The translations under genes were made by a program, and so were the position numbers. Below, in pieces: positions 1-8,216 of a stretch of 64,000 nt of DNA. The notes under the pieces were generated by a model that saw only the letters and a list, made by a program, of their open reading frames with translations, did not search any database and was not told the origin of the DNA. The DNA is from Ligilactobacillus salivarius DSM 20555 = ATCC 11741 (GTDB lineage: Bacteria > Bacillota > Bacilli > Lactobacillales > Lactobacillaceae): assembly GCF_001435955.1 (NCBI RefSeq), contig NZ_AYYT01000001.1, forward strand, positions 180,106 through 244,105, given 5' to 3'. The stretch's first letter is position 1; the number at the start of each line of letters is the position of its first letter.

Positions 1-1529
1 TATTTTGCAACAACAGAAGGTTCATATTCACTAACAGCTTTCTTTACTGTTTCAGGGAAAGCAGCCAATAAACGTAGTGTTTGCCATGCTTCTGGATCAC
101 TAATTTCTAAGTTATCAGAATCTAATTCTAAATCACCTGCTTTACGTAATATACTCATAGCACGTGCATGTGAGTATTGTACGTATGGTCCTGTTTCTCC
201 TTCAAAACGGACAACTTCATCTAAGTTAAAGTCGAAACTGTTAATTCTTTCATTCTTCAAATCATGGAAGACAACAGCACCTACACCTACTGCTTCTGCT
301 ACTTCTTCCTTGTCAGCAAGGTTTGGATTCTTTTCTTCGATTTGCTTATTAGCTAATTTAACAGCATCATCTAAAACTTCTTCTAATAAAATTACACGTC
401 CAGAACGAGTAGATAACTTCTTACCACCGGATGTAATCAATCCAAATGGAATATGATGAATATCATCTGACCAGTCGTATCCCATTTCTTTTAAAACAGC
501 TTTCAATTGCTTGAAATGGTTAGTTTGTTCTTGACCTACTACGTATAATGATTGTACGAAATCATATGTACGGTAACGATATAATGCAGCAGCTAAATCA
601 CGAGTAATATATAGTGTTGCTCCGTCTGTTTTTCTAATTAAAGCAGGGTTTAAATCGTATTTTTCTAAATCTACAATTTCTGCCCCTTGACTTTCTTTTA
701 ATAATCCCTTTTCTTGAAGCAAGTCTGTAATTTCATCCATTTTATCATTATAAAATGCTTCACCATTATATGAATCAAAAGTAATATTTAAGCGATCATA
801 TACTTCAGTAAATTTCTTTAGAGATTCTTCACGGAACCATTTCCAAAGTTTAAGTGCTTCTTCATCACCATCTTCTAACTTTTTAAACCATTCACGTGCT
901 TCTTCATCCAATTCAGGATTATTAACATCTTCTTCATGGAAACGAACATAATACTTCAATAAATTATTGATTGGGTCAGCTTTAACTTCTTCTTCACTTC
1001 CCCATAGTTTATATGCAACAATTAATTTACCAAATTGTGTTCCCCAGTCACCTAAATGATCTATTTTTATTGGCTTATAATTTACTTTTTCAAGTAATAA
1101 TGCTAAAGAATTACCGATAACTGTAGAACGTAGATGTCCCATTGACATTGGCTTAGCAATATTAGGTGAAGACATGTCAATAGGAACATTTCCACCATGA
1201 CCTAAATCTTGGTTACCATAAGCAGAACCTTCAGATAAAACTTCAGATAATATATCTTTACTGAATTCTTTTTTGTCTAAAAAGAAATTTACATATGGTC
1301 CTACTGCTTCTACCTTTTCAAATCCTGTTTGGTCAATCTTTTCAACCAATTCACTAGCTATCATTTGTGGTGCTTTACGTAATACTTTTGATAATACAAA
1401 AGCTGGAAATGCATAATCCCCTAAATTAAGTGTCTTAGGTTTTTCTATCTTAGCTAAAATATCTTCTTGTGATAATTTTCCATCAACAGCTTGTTCAATA
1501 ACTTGAGCAACTTTAACTTTATAATCCAT
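1..1529 (-). CDS. argS: Arginyl-tRNA synthetase, 3' end cut by window edge
   Basis: Cytosolic class I aminoacyl-tRNA synthetase that charges tRNA-Arg with arginine using ATP. About 509 codons are visible from the ATG at 1529; the C-terminal end lies off the left edge, so this is a truncation by the window and not a broken gene. The N-terminal additional domain is followed by the HIGH-type signature ([11 protein letters not shown], about residues 122-132) and the KMSKS-type loop appears as KLSTRS near residue 370. The ATG is preceded by a GGGAGGAC Shine-Dalgarno. A T-box leader lies directly upstream, so expression should rise when uncharged tRNA-Arg accumulates. The family assignment is certain from continuous similarity to ArgS along the visible frame. 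Confidence 0.97.
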   Translation of the reverse strand, partial: MDYKVKVAQVIEQAVDGKLSQEDILAKIEKPKTLNLGDYAFPAFVLSKVLRKAPQMIASELVEKIDQTGFEKVEAVGPYVNFFLDKKEFSKDILSEVLSEGSAYGNQDLGHGGNVPIDMSSPNIAKPMSMGHLRSTVIGNSLALLLEKVNYKPIKIDHLGDWGTQFGKLIVAYKLWGSEEEVKADPINNLLKYYVRFHEEDVNNPELDEEAREWFKKLEDGDEEALKLWKWFREESLKKFTEVYDRLNITFDSYNGEAFYNDKMDEITDLLQEKGLLKESQGAEIVDLEKYDLNPALIRKTDGATLYITRDLAAALYRYRTYDFVQSLYVVGQEQTNHFKQLKAVLKEMGYDWSDDIHHIPFGLITSGGKKLSTRSGRVILLEEVLDDAVKLANKQIEEKNPNLADKEEVAEAVGVGAVVFHDLKNERINSFDFNLDEVVRFEGETGPYVQYSHARAMSILRKAGDLELDSDNLEISDPEAWQTLRLLAAFPETVKKAVSEYEPSVVAK

Positions 1530-1794
1530 GTTGTCCTCCCATATAAAAATAAAAAACTCCTGCATAATAATATGCAAGAGACGAGAAATTCCCGCGGTAC
1601 CACTCTACTTGATTAGTAATCCACTCAAAAAATATTAAATTGTTATTCTAAGAAACGCGATTCATTTACTTCCATTATCCAACTCACACCAACTTGGACT
1701 CGCTTAGAACTTTCATAAACTACTAATTTCTATCATAGAATAGTCAAAACCACAGGGAAAACTCATTCTCTGTTATAAATCATAATAAACTACT
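1530..1794 (-). promoter_or_regulatory. T-box leader of argS with intrinsic terminator
   Basis: On the minus strand the conserved T-box sequence AGAGTGGTACCGCGGG lies at 1606-1591. It is followed at 1580-1551 by a hairpin (10-bp arms 1580-1571 and 1566-1557 with one mismatch) and a run of U. This is the standard antiterminator/terminator arrangement in which uncharged tRNA pairs with the T-box bulge and allows read-through. The leader is about 265 nt from the predicted start of transcription. I could not fix the arginine specifier codon in Stem I by eye. No other gene fits in the argS-HAD gap. Confidence 0.93.
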
Positions 1795-1800
1795 GAAGAC

Positions 1801-1829
1801 ATGATAACAAAACTTAATCTATAGGTCAA
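1801..1829 (-). promoter_or_regulatory. Predicted sigma-A promoter of argS
   Basis: On the minus strand a -35 TTGACC (1829-1824) is followed after 17 bases by a -10 TATCAT (1806-1801). It sits just in front of the T-box leader, which is the expected place. Confidence 0.65.
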
Positions 1830-1856
1830 TCTATCTATGATTTTTTTATTTATTTC

Positions 1857-1885
1857 TTGAAATTTACTGAAGTTTAATTTAATAT
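1857..1885 (+). promoter_or_regulatory. Predicted promoter of the HAD nucleotidase gene
   Basis: -35 TTGAAA (1857-1862), 17-base spacer, -10 TAATAT (1880-1885). It lies about 30 bases upstream of the coding start and is arranged divergently from the argS promoter. Confidence 0.6.
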
Positions 1886-1917
1886 GTAAGAAAATTTTCT
1901 ATTTTTGGAGGTTTCAC

Positions 1918-2607
1918 ATGAGCTACTCGACCCTATTATTTGATATTGATGATACCTTATTGGATTTTCATGCTACTGAAAATCGAGCTCTAGAATTACT
2001 TTTTGAAAAGCATGGTATTGAATTAACTGATACTGTAAAAGATAATTATGTAAAATTTAATCAAAGTCTATGGAAAAAATTAGAATTGGGAGAAATTAGT
2101 AGACAAGAACTCATGACTAACCGTTTTACTACTTTCTTTAAAAAGGAATTTGATCTTAATATCGATGGACTTAGTTTGAATAGAGAATACTTAGAGTTCT
2201 TATCAACTGGTACTGATACTATTCCTGGAGCAAAAGATTTACTTTCTACTTTAAAAAAATCTGGGCATAAATTATACGTCGTTACAAACGGTATAGATTT
2301 TGTTCAAGAACGTCGTTTACGCAACACCGGATTCAATTCATTTTTTGATGATATCTTTATTTCTCAAAAAATTGGCTATCAAAAACCAGATGCTAGATTT
2401 TTTAAGAACGTATTTAATGAGCTATCTGAATTCAATCCTGATGATACGCTTATTGTTGGTGACTCACTTACATCTGACATTCAAGGTGGGCACAATGCTA
2501 ACATAGACTCTATTTGGTACAATCCAAAATTATCTCCTATTGATAAGAAAATTACCCCTACTTATCAAGTAAATAATTTACAGGATATTTTGCAAATTGT
2601 TGGTTAA
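1918..2607 (+). CDS. HAD-superfamily hydrolase, YjjG/YfnB-type nucleotidase
   Basis: A 229-residue soluble haloacid-dehalogenase phosphatase of the YjjG/YfnB group, members of which dephosphorylate nucleoside monophosphates, including noncanonical pyrimidine nucleotides. All four HAD motifs are visible: DIDDTLLD (nucleophile Asp9, acid/base Asp11), VTNG (Thr123), the Lys of QKPDARFF (Lys156) and VGDSLTSDIQGG (Asp182, Asp187). The helical cap lies between motifs I and II. The start ATG has a GGAGG site seven bases upstream and its own promoter. The substrate cannot be read from the sequence; the family call is firm and the nucleotidase role is by family. Confidence 0.85.
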   Translation: MSYSTLLFDIDDTLLDFHATENRALELLFEKHGIELTDTVKDNYVKFNQSLWKKLELGEISRQELMTNRFTTFFKKEFDLNIDGLSLNREYLEFLSTGTDTIPGAKDLLSTLKKSGHKLYVVTNGIDFVQERRLRNTGFNSFFDDIFISQKIGYQKPDARFFKNVFNELSEFNPDDTLIVGDSLTSDIQGGHNANIDSIWYNPKLSPIDKKITPTYQVNNLQDILQIVG

Positions 2608-2612
2608 TTGTC

Positions 2613-2641
2613 TTGCATATTCAAATAAAATTTGCTAATAT
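2613..2641 (+). promoter_or_regulatory. Predicted promoter of the DUF2187 gene
   Basis: -35 TTGCAT (2613-2618), 17-base spacer, -10 TAATAT (2636-2641), about 34 bases before the ATG at 2675. Confidence 0.55.
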
Positions 2642-2674
2642 TCTTAGGATAATTAGTAATATAAGGAGATTTTT

Positions 2675-2884
2675 ATGGAAACTAAGTTTGAAATTGGCGA
2701 TCGCGTTAAATGTAAGAAATTTGCTTCTTTAACTCATGATTTTATCGGTACAATTGAAAAAATTTATGAAAATTCTGCAATGGTTACAATTGTAGAACAT
2801 GATAAAGCAGACTCTGTTGTAGTAACTGATTTTCATAATCGTGCTGTAGTTCGCCTTTCTGATATGAAAAAAGTAGCAGCTTAA
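2675..2884 (+). CDS. Small DUF2187 (YkvS-like) protein
   Basis: A 69-residue soluble protein. It opens with a KOW/SH3-like stretch (FEIGDRVKCKK, then a FIGTIEKI beta-turn) typical of DUF2187 proteins of Bacilli, which have no established function. An AAGGAG site lies eight bases before the ATG, so it is a real gene despite its size. It stands alone with its own promoter; there is no clear terminator before the following tRNA gene, so some read-through into the tRNA is possible. No motif suggests an enzymatic role. Confidence 0.75.
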   Translation: METKFEIGDRVKCKKFASLTHDFIGTIEKIYENSAMVTIVEHDKADSVVVTDFHNRAVVRLSDMKKVAA

Positions 2885-2890
2885 TATATA

Positions 2891-2919
2891 CTGACATTGA
2901 TAAATTTTTATGTTATACT
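2891..2919 (+). promoter_or_regulatory. Predicted tRNA-Gly promoter inside an 11-bp dyad
   Basis: -35 CTGACA (2891-2896), 17-base spacer, -10 TATACT (2914-2919). A perfect 11-bp inverted repeat (GACATTGATAA at 2893-2903 and its complement at 2919-2929) brackets the spacer and the -10 element. Confidence 0.6.
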
Positions 2920-2931
2920 TATCAATGTCTT

Positions 2932-3002
2932 GCGGGTATAGTTTAGTGGTAAAACTTCAGCTTCCCAAGCTGGTGTCGCGAGTTCGATTCTCGTTACCCG
3001 CT
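2932..3002 (+). tRNA. tRNA-Gly (anticodon CCC)
   Basis: A complete cloverleaf can be folded by hand: 7-bp acceptor GCGGGTA/TACCCGC, D-arm GTTT/AAAC, anticodon stem TCAGC/GCTGG with loop TTCCCAA (anticodon CCC, reading GGG), T-arm GCGAG/CTCGT with loop TTCGATT, and discriminator T. The 3' CCA is not encoded. The D-arm, anticodon flanks and T-loop match bacterial tRNA-Gly. A C at the wobble position restricts it to GGG codons, which are rare in an AT-rich genome. Confidence 0.93.
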
Positions 3003-3035
3003 TATTAATTTATCAGGGTTTTGACGCATTACTAG

Positions 3036-3050
3036 TGATAATCATTATCC
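3036..3050 (+). promoter_or_regulatory. Fur-family operator-like box
   Basis: TGATAATCATTATCC matches the Firmicutes 7-1-7 Fur-type box (TGATAAT-N-ATTATCA) at 13 of 14 defined positions. It contains a perfect 6-1-6 palindrome. It overlaps a possible promoter (-35 TTGACG at 3021-3026, 16-base spacer, -10 CATTAT at 3043-3048). No iron-related protein gene follows; what follows is a hairpin-rich untranslated stretch ending in a terminator. A Zur or PerR site is also possible. Confidence 0.4.
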
Positions 3051-3130
3051 ATTAAGGTCCGAAAAAGGGCCCGGAGGATTGAAAATAAGCTCATCTAATC
3101 CTTTACCTAGGAAATAGATGAGCTTTTATT
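3051..3130 (+). ncRNA. Candidate small structured RNA
   Basis: Downstream of the Fur-like box there is no usable reading frame. Two hairpins are present: GGTCC/GGGCC at 3056-3071 with loop GAAAAA, and the terminator stem at 3087-3125. AGGATT (3075-3080) could also pair with AATCCT (3097-3102) in the terminator loop, giving an alternative fold or a pseudoknot. The stretch could equally be the 3' trailer of the tRNA-Gly transcript. Expression as a separate RNA is inference. Confidence 0.3.
3085..3130. terminator. Bidirectional terminator between tRNA-Gly and lysR
   Basis: An 11-bp perfect stem (AAGCTCATCTA at 3087-3097, TAGATGAGCTT at 3115-3125) with a 17-nt loop and a T-rich flank on the plus strand. 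It serves the tRNA or small-RNA transcript and, in the other direction, the LysR-type gene ending at 3137. Confidence 0.75.
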
Positions 3131-3136
3131 CTATCT

Positions 3137-4024
3137 CTAATTAATATCTCCATATCTATCACTAATATAGTTTTTAATTATAGATACAAAGGCTTTGACG
3201 GATGGAGTTTGTTGTTTCTTCTGATGTGTTACTAAACATATTGTTCGATAAAAATGTTCACTAAAAATATATCTGTTAACATTTCCACTTAAATTTTGCA
3301 AAGCAAGCTCTGGTAAAATTCCTAGTCCCAAACCACTTTCTACCATCGCTATAATCGAAGCATCATCTATACTGTACTGTAATGAATTAACAGAAACATT
3401 ATATGTATCCAAAGCTCTTTTGGTATCTCTATCATAATCAATTTGTTGTAAAATAAATTTTTCGTTCTTTATATCATCTCTTGTAATTGATTTTCCCCTA
3501 TGAAGTTTAAAGTCTTGTGGCGTAATGCAATATATTGGGTCTTTATATAATGGGATAACTTCCAAATTTTCTTCAATTGGCAATGCACTAAAGCCTATAT
3601 CAAGTATCCCTAATTTAACTTGTTCAACAACATCATTAAAATTTCCCTGCCAAACCGTTACTTCTATATCAGGATAAATATTTTTAAATTTATTTATTAT
3701 ATCTGGTAACCAATTAATGCATACACTACTAAATGCTCCTATTCTTACACGTCCTTTATTTAAGCCATTAATTAGAGCAGCCTCTTCGTTTAAAGTAGCC
3801 TCAGCATTCAAAATATCTTGAATAAGCGGTAATACCCTTTGACCATTAGGTGTGAGTCTTACGCCACTTCTACTCCTAACAAACAGTGAAAACCCTAAAT
3901 CTTTCTCTAAACTATTAATTGAATGACTAATTGCTGAAGGTGTAACTTGTAATTGTTTAGCAGCAGCAATAAATGTTTTTTGTCTAGCAACCTCACTAAA
4001 AACTTCGTAACTAAAATTTGTCAT
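3137..4024 (-). CDS. LysR-family transcriptional regulator
   Basis: A 295-residue LTTR. Residues 1-60 form the winged helix-turn-helix (FSEVARQKTFIAAAKQL, then SAISHSINSLEKDLGFSLF and the wing residues RSGVRLT), and residues 90-290 form a periplasmic-binding-protein-like effector domain beginning RVRIGAFSS. The length is normal for the family. It is transcribed divergently from the cardiolipin synthase gene across a 112-bp gap, so autoregulation and control of cls are possible, as is usual for LysR pairs. I could not identify a convincing T-N11-A operator by eye. The effector molecule is unknown. Confidence 0.9.
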   Translation of the reverse strand: MTNFSYEVFSEVARQKTFIAAAKQLQVTPSAISHSINSLEKDLGFSLFVRSRSGVRLTPNGQRVLPLIQDILNAEATLNEEAALINGLNKGRVRIGAFSSVCINWLPDIINKFKNIYPDIEVTVWQGNFNDVVEQVKLGILDIGFSALPIEENLEVIPLYKDPIYCITPQDFKLHRGKSITRDDIKNEKFILQQIDYDRDTKRALDTYNVSVNSLQYSIDDASIIAMVESGLGLGILPELALQNLSGNVNRYIFSEHFYRTICLVTHQKKQQTPSVKAFVSIIKNYISDRYGDIN

Positions 4025-4136
4025 GTTATTTAATCCTCATTACTAAAATTTGCTTTTATGTTACATTTAATTTCTTACTTATTCAAGACGTAAACTCAAG
4101 ATAATGTTATAATTACTTTAAAATCTTTAGAAAGGT

Positions 4137-5630
4137 GTGAGTGCTATCATTATTTTTATTACTCATCCATTATGGATTATTGCAATTATTTTCTTTGCTA
4201 ACTTGATAGCAGCCATTTGGACAGTTTTTCGTGAAAAACGAGATATTGCAACCACATGGGCTTGGTTATTAGTTTTAACATTACTACCTATAATCGGCTT
4301 CACTTTGTATCTTTTTGCTGGTAGAAAGATTTCTAATGAACAAATTTTCAGTATGAAGAAGGAACAACAGGAACAAATTACCAAGTTAGCTAATGAACAA
4401 AAAAGCCTCTGGAATAAGCATTCTCTAATTCCATCCGAAAAAACTACTGATACTGGTCGTGCACTAATTCATTTTTTCCTTGAATCAGAAGATGCCTTTA
4501 TAACTCAAGATAATCAGGTAGAAATTTTTACTGATGGAAAAGAAAAATTTGAATCTCTTCTTCGTGATATAAAGAATGCTAAACATCATATTCACATAGA
4601 ATACTATTCTTTTATTGCTGATGATATTGGTAATAAAATATTAAAAGCTCTAGAAGAAGCTGCTGCTCGGGGAGTAGAAGTTAGAGTTTTATACGATTTA
4701 TTCGGTTCACACGGAACTACCTATAAATTCTTTAAACATTTAGAAGAACTTGGCGGGTATGCTCAAGCCTTTATTTCAGCATCTAAGGCGTTAATTTCGA
4801 CTCCTAGACTAAACTACCATGATCACCGAAAACTCGTTATTATAGACGGTAACATTGGCTATATTGGCGGCTTTAATATTGGAGATCAATATTTAGGAAA
4901 ATCAAAAAAATTTGGTTATTGGCGTGATACCCATCTTCGCATCAAAGGGTTTGCTCTTTTTGAAATGCAAGCACGTTTTTCAATGGATTGGAATACAACT
5001 TGTCGTAAAACTAAAAAACCTCGCTTAGATATTTCAACTAAAGAATATATGCCAATAGCTTCTAACGAACAAGCTCATGGTTCTACCAGAATACAAATCG
5101 TTTCTTCTGGTCCTGATAGTGAACGTCAATCAATCAAACGTGGATATCAATACATCATTGCAAATGCCAAGGATTATGTTTATATACAAACTCCTTACTT
5201 AATTCCAGATGACTCGGTTTTAGAAGCACTCATCATTTCTGCCAAAGCTGGTACTGATGTCCGAATTATGATTCCATGCATGCCTGATCATATTTTTGTT
5301 TATAGAGCCACTCAATTCTATGCTAAGTATTTAGTTGAAAATGGGGTTAAAGTCTATCAATATGATAATGGTTTCTTACATGCTAAAACCGTTGTTTCTG
5401 ATGACCACATCTCCTCTGTTGGTTCTGCCAACATGGACTTTCGTAGTTTTAAACTTAATTTTGAAGGTAATGCTTTTTGTTATGATGATAAGTTATCAAA
5501 AGATTTAAAGGCTATCTTTTTAAAGGATTTGGATAATTGTACAGAGTTAACTACTGAATTCTTTGATAATCAATCTAGTTGGTTAAAATTCAAGCAATAT
5601 TTCTCAAGATTGCTTTCTCCAACTCTATAA
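4137..5630 (+). CDS. cls: Cardiolipin synthase (phospholipase D type)
   Basis: A 497-residue membrane enzyme that condenses two phosphatidylglycerols into cardiolipin and glycerol. Two N-terminal hydrophobic segments (about residues 2-25 and 34-56) form a PLDc_N anchor. Two HKD motifs follow: His230-Lys232-Asp237 and His415-Lys417-Asp422. The reading frame opens at a GTG at 4137, but the AAAGG ribosome site ends one base before it, which is too close, and a stop at 4128 rules out an upstream start. Initiation may use the GTG with poor spacing or an ATC/ATT at 4146 or 4149. A TATAAT -10 lies at 4108-4113. Function is certain, the start is not. Confidence 0.93.
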   Translation: MSAIIIFITHPLWIIAIIFFANLIAAIWTVFREKRDIATTWAWLLVLTLLPIIGFTLYLFAGRKISNEQIFSMKKEQQEQITKLANEQKSLWNKHSLIPSEKTTDTGRALIHFFLESEDAFITQDNQVEIFTDGKEKFESLLRDIKNAKHHIHIEYYSFIADDIGNKILKALEEAAARGVEVRVLYDLFGSHGTTYKFFKHLEELGGYAQAFISASKALISTPRLNYHDHRKLVIIDGNIGYIGGFNIGDQYLGKSKKFGYWRDTHLRIKGFALFEMQARFSMDWNTTCRKTKKPRLDISTKEYMPIASNEQAHGSTRIQIVSSGPDSERQSIKRGYQYIIANAKDYVYIQTPYLIPDDSVLEALIISAKAGTDVRIMIPCMPDHIFVYRATQFYAKYLVENGVKVYQYDNGFLHAKTVVSDDHISSVGSANMDFRSFKLNFEGNAFCYDDKLSKDLKAIFLKDLDNCTELTTEFFDNQSSWLKFKQYFSRLLSPTL

Positions 5631-5642
5631 TTATCTGCAATT

Positions 5643-5692
5643 AAATACCCTCTAAATATGCTGTATGTTGGCATACTTAGAGGGTATTTTTA
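5643..5692. terminator. Bidirectional terminator between cls and the acyltransferase gene
   Basis: An 11-bp stem (ATACCCTCTAA 5645-5655, TTAGAGGGTAT 5677-5687) with an inner TATGC/GCATA stem and T-runs on both strands. The two convergent genes share it. Confidence 0.85.
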
Positions 5693-5696
5693 TACA

Positions 5697-6770
5697 TTAA
5701 ATTAACTTTTCAAAATATCTTTGTATATAAGCCGCTATTGCATCTGCCAATACGTTCAATTTCAACAATTTAAATAGTTTTGCACGTACTAACTCAATAA
5801 TTGAACAAACCAGGTTAATACATAAACTAAAAATTATAATTTTCCCAATAAACATGACAGGCGAATTCAGAGCTATATCAGCAAATCTATCTTTAAATAA
5901 ATACTCCGCTACAAAGGGATGAATATGTATCAAATATACTCCAAACGTCAATGGGGCAAATAATTTTACTCCTTGTATAATTCTAGAGTTCAGTGATAAC
6001 TTACTAAAAATATTTAACAATGCTATTCCCATAAATAACATTGTTGGTGCAGGATAATTTATTAGAACACGTCCATGCGATTGTTCTCCACCTAACAATA
6101 AGAAAACTGCAAAAGAAAGGATTGCCATTGAAAAATACACTGTTTTATCGTGTTTCCAAAACTTCCAACCATACAATTTAATATATCCACCAATTAAATA
6201 TAGAATTATTAACCATGGTGCACTATATCCACTCTGGAGGCTTAGGAAGGTTTTAGCCCTAAAAATGAAAGTTTCCCCAAAAGAACATACTAATATTAAT
6301 GTTATTAATAACTTAGTCGCCATTGATTTATCCAGCTTATTCAGTAATAGATTCAAGAAAGGCATAAATGCAAAGAGAATAAAATATGCTGAAAAGTACC
6401 AGTATCTTTCAAAAGAAATCGGCATTAACATTTGTATTAATAACCCTTTATTAATAGGCACATTTGGTATTGTTACCCATATTATTATATTTAATACTAC
6501 AGAATAGAATAATACCTGAAACCAAAGTTTTATTATATTTTGTAATTTAAATTTACTTTTTACCCCTACATAACCAGATATTAGCGCATAGCAATTAACT
6601 GCACAATAGCATAATGTATCTAATAGCCAGCTTATATCATAATTTATACTTCCTATACCAATTTGTGTTGCTTTAGTAATGACTCCACCTAGTAGTAAGC
6701 AATGATACAATACAATCATATACATCGCTACTATTCGTAATAAATCAATCCCATAATTTCTACGTTTCAC
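5697..6770 (-). CDS. Membrane acyltransferase (Acyl_transf_3 family)
   Basis: A 357-residue integral membrane protein with about ten hydrophobic helices. The N-terminus (YGIDLLRIVAMYMIVLYHC) carries the D-x-L-R start of helix 1 and the conserved histidine typical of acyltransferase family 3 (OafA/WecH group). These move acetyl or other acyl groups onto cell-surface sugars. The gene is monocistronic, convergent with cls, and separated from purD by about 170 bp. Its base composition looks a little more AT-rich than that of its neighbours, and it is an accessory-type gene. The acceptor glycan cannot be deduced. Confidence 0.8.
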   Translation of the reverse strand: MKRRNYGIDLLRIVAMYMIVLYHCLLLGGVITKATQIGIGSINYDISWLLDTLCYCAVNCYALISGYVGVKSKFKLQNIIKLWFQVLFYSVVLNIIIWVTIPNVPINKGLLIQMLMPISFERYWYFSAYFILFAFMPFLNLLLNKLDKSMATKLLITLILVCSFGETFIFRAKTFLSLQSGYSAPWLIILYLIGGYIKLYGWKFWKHDKTVYFSMAILSFAVFLLLGGEQSHGRVLINYPAPTMLFMGIALLNIFSKLSLNSRIIQGVKLFAPLTFGVYLIHIHPFVAEYLFKDRFADIALNSPVMFIGKIIIFSLCINLVCSIIELVRAKLFKLLKLNVLADAIAAYIQRYFEKLI

Positions 6771-6896
6771 AAGTATAAACTCCTTAATTAAAAAATGTTC
6801 ATTTACAAGTTTAAGTTGTTAAGTTAGAAAGGTCAATATCAGTTGAGATATAATCCTAATAAGTATCTCTTAATCAATTCTAACTATCAATAAAAT

Positions 6897-6928
6897 TAAA
6901 AAAGCTGTACAAACATAATTGTACAACT
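6897..6928 (-). terminator. Terminator of the purine operon
   Basis: On the minus strand an 8-bp stem (arms 6928-6921 and 6910-6903) is followed by six T residues, just after the purD stop. Confidence 0.8.
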
Positions 6929-6943
6929 TTTGCTATATTATAA

Positions 6944-8200
6944 TTATTTAAAAGCTTTTACACCTATATCATGACGATAGAAACAGTCATTCCACTTGTA
7001 GTTTTCCAAATACTTGTAGACTAATTTATGTGCTTCTTCAATTGTAGATGCCTCACCTACGATTGATAAAATTCTACCACCATTACCATATACAACCTCA
7101 TCTTCAATCTTAACATTTGCATAAATGGTGTATATGTCTTTTTGACTTTCCAACTTAGGTAAAGCCTGCCCTTTCACTGCTTGCTTAGGATAGCCTGCTC
7201 CTGCAACTACTACATTTAAGTATGCTTTGTCTGAAATCTTCAATTCTGGCAATTGTTTATCATTAATAGCTGCATCTATCAACTCAGCAAAATCACTTTC
7301 TACACGGGGTAAGACTACTTGAGTTTCTGGATCTCCTAAACGAACATTATATTCAATAACTTTAGGACCTTCTTTTGTCATTATCATACCTATGTACAAA
7401 ATTCCATGATAATGATAATCCCCAGCTTCTAGTCCTTTCACTGTTGGTTCTACAATATCTGTAATCATTGCTTGGTATTCTGCATCAAATAATTGTGGTA
7501 AAGGACTATATGCACCCATACCACCTGTATTTAGACCTTCATCATTATCGTATGCTCTTTTATGATCTTGAGCCATTGGTAAAATTCGATAGCCCTTATC
7601 ACTTAATACCAAGAACATAGAATATTCATTTCCAACCAAGAATTCTTCAAGTACTACTTTTTTCTGACCTTTTCTAAACATCAATCGAATTTCATCTTCA
7701 GCTTCTTGATAGGATTGGGCTATTACAACACCTTTACCTGCTGCTAATCCGTCTTCTTTAATAACTACAGGTTCATCAAATTCTTTCAACCCTGCGATTG
7801 CTTCATCTGAGGTAGTATAGGTTTTGAATTTAGCAGTTGGAATATGATACTTATCCATAAATTCCATCGCATAATTTTTTGATCCTTCTAGTTGTGCTGC
7901 ACGTTTGTCTGGACCGAAAATCTTTAGATTATCTTCTCTAAAGGAATCAACAATTCCTGCAACTAAAGCATCTTCAGGACCTACAAAAGTCCATTCTATA
8001 TCATTATCGTAAACAAAACCCTTTAACGCATCAAAGTTCAACTCATCTATCGCTACAACTTCAATACCATCAAAAGTCATTCCTGGATTACCTGGTGCAC
8101 AGTAAACTTTAGCAACTTTATCGCTTTTCAATAAAGCTTTACAAATTGCATGCTCGCGTCCACCAGAACCTACAACTAATAAATTTACGTTTTCTTTCAT
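6944..8200 (-). CDS. purD: Phosphoribosylamine-glycine ligase (GARS)
   Basis: An ATP-grasp ligase of 418 residues that joins 5-phosphoribosylamine and glycine to give GAR, the second step of purine synthesis. The N-terminal VVGSGGREHAI binding loop, the ATP-grasp segment EDGLAAGKGVV and the C-terminal metal/ATP motif (YNVRLGDPETQ) are present, and the length is standard. It is the last gene of the operon, 16 bp after purH, and is followed by a terminator. Control would be through the promoter upstream of purC. Confidence 0.97.
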   Translation of the reverse strand: MKENVNLLVVGSGGREHAICKALLKSDKVAKVYCAPGNPGMTFDGIEVVAIDELNFDALKGFVYDNDIEWTFVGPEDALVAGIVDSFREDNLKIFGPDKRAAQLEGSKNYAMEFMDKYHIPTAKFKTYTTSDEAIAGLKEFDEPVVIKEDGLAAGKGVVIAQSYQEAEDEIRLMFRKGQKKVVLEEFLVGNEYSMFLVLSDKGYRILPMAQDHKRAYDNDEGLNTGGMGAYSPLPQLFDAEYQAMITDIVEPTVKGLEAGDYHYHGILYIGMIMTKEGPKVIEYNVRLGDPETQVVLPRVESDFAELIDAAINDKQLPELKISDKAYLNVVVAGAGYPKQAVKGQALPKLESQKDIYTIYANVKIEDEVVYGNGGRILSIVGEASTIEEAHKLVYKYLENYKWNDCFYRHDIGVKAFK

Positions 8201-8216
8201 CTTATAACTCCATTAA

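Noticed and set aside
2300..2506. Small plus-strand frame inside the HAD gene
   Set aside because: Out-of-frame overlap with a well-supported gene and no ribosome site.
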